From: JBOFZL01 sp051655155
GTDB taxonomy: Bacteria > Bacillota > Clostridia > Peptostreptococcales > Filifactoraceae
DNA length: 64,000 nucleotides
NCBI GenBank assembly: GCA_051655155.1
Contig: JBOFZL010000051.1
Location: 1-64,000 of the forward strand
Direction of reading: 5' to 3'
Shown: positions 61,351-64,000 of the stretch, piece after piece
How the letters are laid out: every line of letters begins with the position of its first letter
How positions within the stretch are numbered: position 1 is the first letter of the stretch
Position numbers and translations under genes: made by a program
Notes under the pieces: model-generated
Databases searched by the model: none
Told to the model about the DNA's origin: nothing
The model's input: the letters and a program-made list of their open reading frames with translations, nothing else

Positions 61351-62844
61351 ATGAATTCACAGAGATTAAGATGCAAGGCATTAGAATCTAAGGTTATGGA
61401 AGCATCAGAGGCAGCTAAGTTTATTAATGGAAAAGTTGTTATTGGTACTTCTGGGTTTACTCCTGCTGGTTATCCAAAGGCATTACCATTGGCACTAGCT
61501 GAGAGAAAAAAAGCAGGTGAAGATTTAGAGTTAACCATAATTACAGGTGCGTCAGTGGGCCCTGAGATAGATAAGGAGTTGGTAGAGTCAGGAGCTATGA
61601 AACGTAGATACCCTTATCAAACTACTAATGCCAGCAGAAATGCTATAAACGATGGAAGTTTGGCTTATGCTGATATGCATTTAAGTCATGTGCCACAATG
61701 GGTTCAATATGGTTATTTTGGAAAGATGGACTTTGCTATTGTTGAGGCTATAGGAATAACAGAGGAAGGATATATAATTCCTTCAACATCTATTGGAAAT
61801 TCAGCTACCTTTTTGCAATGTGCAGAAAGAATAATAGTTGAAATAAATACATCACAACCTATGGAGTTAGAAGGCGTACATGACGTATATCTTGTTGAAA
61901 GTCCACCAAATAGAAAAGCTATTCCTTTGGAGAAAGCTTCAGAGAGAATTGGAACTCCATATATCAAGTGTGATAAGGATAAGATTGTAGCTATAGTATT
62001 TACAGATATTGTTGATAAGACAAGGGATGTTGCACCTATTGATGAGGTTTCAAGAAAAATTTCAGAAAATCTAATTAGCTTTTTGGAGAAGGAGGTAAGC
62101 CTAGGAAGGTTGCCTAAGAATTTATTACCTCTTCAATCTGGAGTAGGAAGTGTAGCTAATGCAGTTTTAGGAGGTCTTTGTAAGTCTAAATTTACTGATT
62201 TAGAGGTATATTCTGAAGTTTTACAAGATTCTGTATTAGATTTGATAGATGAGGGGAAAGTTACCTTTGCCTCAGGAACCTCTATAACATTATCACCTAA
62301 GGCTTTGCCTGATTTTTATAAAAATATTGCCAGATATAAGGATAAGATTGTGTTAAGGCCACAAGAAATCAGCAATAGTCCTGAGGTTGCTAAAAGGTTA
62401 GGAGTAATTTCTATTAATACTGCCATTGAGGTGGATATATATGGTAATGTAAATTCTACAAATATAATGGGAAGTAGAATGATGAATGGTATCGGGGGAT
62501 CAGGAGATTTTACGAGAAATGCTTATTTATCAATTTTTACTACAGAGTCTATTGCAAAAGATGGAGATATTTCTTCGATAGTACCTATGGTTTCTCATCA
62601 TGATCATACAGAGCATGATGTAATGGTTATAGTTACAGAGCAAGGAGTTGCAGATCTTAGAGGTCTGTCTCCAAAAGAAAGAGCTTCATGCATAATAGAA
62701 AACTGTGCACATCCAGAGTATAAAGAGAAGTTGAAGGACTATTTTGAAAGAGCTTTAAATGGGAAGATGAAACATACACCTCACATAATTGATGAGGCTT
62801 TATCTTGGCATAAGAAGTTTTTAGAAACTGGAAGTATGAGATAA
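61351..62844 (+). CDS. Acetyl-CoA hydrolase/succinyl-CoA:acetate CoA-transferase family
   Basis: 497 residues (from ATG 61351, SD GAGAGGAG). The family regions GTSGFTPAGYPKALPLAL, LPLQSGVGSVANAVLGGL and IGGSGDFTRNAYLSIF are present. In AarC/Cat1-type enzymes the catalytic glutamate is expected in SEVLQD. It would swap CoA between succinate and acetate, saving the acyl-CoA energy during fermentation. It pairs with the upstream dicarboxylate permease. Confidence 0.9.
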   Translation: MNSQRLRCKALESKVMEASEAAKFINGKVVIGTSGFTPAGYPKALPLALAERKKAGEDLELTIITGASVGPEIDKELVESGAMKRRYPYQTTNASRNAINDGSLAYADMHLSHVPQWVQYGYFGKMDFAIVEAIGITEEGYIIPSTSIGNSATFLQCAERIIVEINTSQPMELEGVHDVYLVESPPNRKAIPLEKASERIGTPYIKCDKDKIVAIVFTDIVDKTRDVAPIDEVSRKISENLISFLEKEVSLGRLPKNLLPLQSGVGSVANAVLGGLCKSKFTDLEVYSEVLQDSVLDLIDEGKVTFASGTSITLSPKALPDFYKNIARYKDKIVLRPQEISNSPEVAKRLGVISINTAIEVDIYGNVNSTNIMGSRMMNGIGGSGDFTRNAYLSIFTTESIAKDGDISSIVPMVSHHDHTEHDVMVIVTEQGVADLRGLSPKERASCIIENCAHPEYKEKLKDYFERALNGKMKHTPHIIDEALSWHKKFLETGSMR

Positions 62845-62862
62845 TTCATATAGCATATAAAT

Positions 62863-62906
62863 AAAAATGATGCGCAGGTGGCTTAAAGCTTTCTGGCATC
62901 ATTTTT
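62863..62906. terminator. Terminator between CoA-transferase and yihY-family gene
   Basis: AAAAATGATGC (62863-62873) pairs with GCATCATTTTT (62896-62906), further internal pairing, and T-tail. It serves convergent genes. Confidence 0.88.
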
Positions 62907-63893
62907 TTAATTCTTTTTAGTTTCGTTATTTTTACTGTTTTTGCTGTATATACTGTAGTGATGAGGGCGTCCACTTATACCCTGGGTAAGACGTTGCCCT
63001 AGTTTAAGTTTTAGTTTATTGTTATTTTCTAGAATATCATATTGGTAGATGCCAAGGTTATGTGTTTCTATAATATGATTAAGTTCAGCACCTAGAACTA
63101 TTACTATTCCACTAGAGTAAAGCCAAATCATAAATATTATAATTCCTCCAAGAGAACCATAAATAGAACTGTAATTTCCAAAGTTATTAACGTAGATGGA
63201 AAATATCATTGTCATTCCTAAGAAAGTTACTACGGAGAATATTGTTCCCGGAATCACTAATCTAAATTTACTTTTTTTACAAGGGAGGATATAATATATT
63301 ACGCTCAATGTGGCTGATAAAATCAATATTACAAAAAGCCATCTGAGAGTATTCCAAGTACGGACGTAGTTTAAAGGAAGTTTTATGAAACCAAGAGTTT
63401 TTATTATAAACTCTTCTCCAAAGGTTAGAAAGACTAATGAGATAATTATAGTTAATCCAAGTGTTAAGGTTATAATTATCGCTATTATTATTTTTTGCCA
63501 AAAAGGTGGGTGTATGTTGGTTTTATATGCTTTATTAATAGCATCTATTAATGCTAGTGAGGCTATTGATGATAGATATATTGTAGATATAAGACCAAAG
63601 GGCAAAATACCGCTTCCTGTATTATGTCTAATATAAGTTAAATAGTTACTCACTATTTCTATTATTTCTGGAGGCAAAAGTTCTTTTGCTTCCAAAAAGT
63701 TATTTGTAATAGGTATATTAAGTCGTGCTATTACAGCATTAACAACTATTAGAAATGGAAATACTGAAAGTATTGAAAAGTACGCAAATTGACCACCTAT
63801 TTGACTGATTCTATCAGTTTCGTAACGTTGAATGAGAGCCTTTATTACATATATTGCTATAGTATCATTTTTTTTTGGTTTTATATTAAACAT
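62907..63893 (-). CDS. YihY/virulence factor BrkB family membrane protein
   Basis: 328 residues with six helices. The N-terminal YAYFSILSVFPFLIVV-type motif (here FAYFSILSVFPFLIVVNAV) and YGSLGGIIIFMIWLYSSGIVIVLGAELN are typical of YihY/BrkB. The family was once called RNase BN in error; its function is unknown, possibly transport. The start is weakly supported: GGAG lies about 10 bases upstream of the ATG. Probably cotranscribed with the partial gene upstream at the window edge. Confidence 0.9.
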   Translation of the reverse strand: MFNIKPKKNDTIAIYVIKALIQRYETDRISQIGGQFAYFSILSVFPFLIVVNAVIARLNIPITNNFLEAKELLPPEIIEIVSNYLTYIRHNTGSGILPFGLISTIYLSSIASLALIDAINKAYKTNIHPPFWQKIIIAIIITLTLGLTIIISLVFLTFGEEFIIKTLGFIKLPLNYVRTWNTLRWLFVILILSATLSVIYYILPCKKSKFRLVIPGTIFSVVTFLGMTMIFSIYVNNFGNYSSIYGSLGGIIIFMIWLYSSGIVIVLGAELNHIIETHNLGIYQYDILENNNKLKLKLGQRLTQGISGRPHHYSIYSKNSKNNETKKN

Positions 63894-63916
63894 AATTGAT
63901 TAACTCCATTTATATT

Positions 63917-64000
63917 TTAATCTTTTTTACACATAAGGCTTTGCACCAAGTTTTCATCAGGTTTTGCATATGTTGTATAATTAGTTTCGTATATGACAAA
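63917..64000 (-). CDS. C-terminal fragment of an unidentified gene cut by the window edge
   Basis: The minus-strand frame is open from the edge for 27 codons and stops at 63917, 23 bases before the YihY-family start. The residues (ending ENLVQSLMCKKD) look like ordinary protein and the spacing suggests an operon. Too short to name. Confidence 0.4.
   Translation of the reverse strand, partial: FVIYETNYTTYAKPDENLVQSLMCKKD

Overview
The window is AT-rich, densely coded and carries Shine-Dalgarno sequences of the AGGAGG type before nearly every gene. PolC-type DNA polymerase III, DnaD/DnaI-like helicase loaders, glmS under a ribozyme, Mini-RNase III, [4Fe-4S] L-serine dehydratase in two subunits, and catabolic glutamate and threonine dehydrogenases all point to an anaerobic, amino-acid-fermenting low-GC Firmicute (Clostridia or Tissierellia, Peptostreptococcaceae-like). 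No rRNA, tRNA, CRISPR array, phage or insertion sequence was recognised. Assignments come from reading the sequence and recalling protein families; no database search was run.

Layout. 1-3.9 kb: the end of a YitT-family membrane protein, then a ferrous-iron uptake operon (feoA-feoA-feoB plus a small Cys-rich FeoB-associated protein) behind a strong promoter and a structured leader. 3.9-7.6 kb: a TetR regulator divergent from an old-yellow-enzyme-type flavin reductase and a short-chain dehydrogenase, with a perfect 37-bp palindrome at the divergent promoter. 7.8-10.7 kb: a small K+ channel, a PduX-like GHMP kinase, a short protein that may be half of a CbiK-type chelatase, and a patatin. 10.8-13.0 kb: tdh-kbl threonine catabolism. 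13.8-19.9 kb: DnaD and DnaI-like proteins, then cysK-cysE-cysS-mrnC. 19.9-25.9 kb: serine dehydratase and polC. 26-33.8 kb: acetyltransferase, a vitamin-type ECF S component divergent from a PdxR-like MocR regulator, ferredoxin divergent from glutamate dehydrogenase, an Na+/amino-acid symporter, and an operon of a hidden UGA-containing selenoprotein plus a cysteine desulfidase-family enzyme. 33.8-47.2 kb: SLH/3D cell-wall protein, glmS with its ribozyme, pyrimidine nucleoside phosphorylase, RF3, topoisomerase III and potABCD. 47.3-55.4 kb: two small HTH regulators and a 2250-residue Cna-B-type surface protein with an IPRTG anchor. 55.5-64 kb: MATE transporter, methyltransferase, rsmD-coaD and two small proteins including an orphan prepilin, a MatC-like permease with a succinyl-CoA:acetate CoA-transferase, YihY, and the edge of another gene.

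The genes fit together as an amino-acid-fermenting lifestyle: threonine to glycine and acetyl-CoA, serine to pyruvate, cysteine to pyruvate and sulfide, glutamate to 2-oxoglutarate, with ferredoxin for electron transfer and CoA transfer for acids. The most notable discovery is the selenoprotein at 32250-32510. It is split by an in-frame TGA, has a UxxC redox motif in a glutaredoxin-like fold, and has a well-placed SECIS-like hairpin. Conventional gene calling would miss it.
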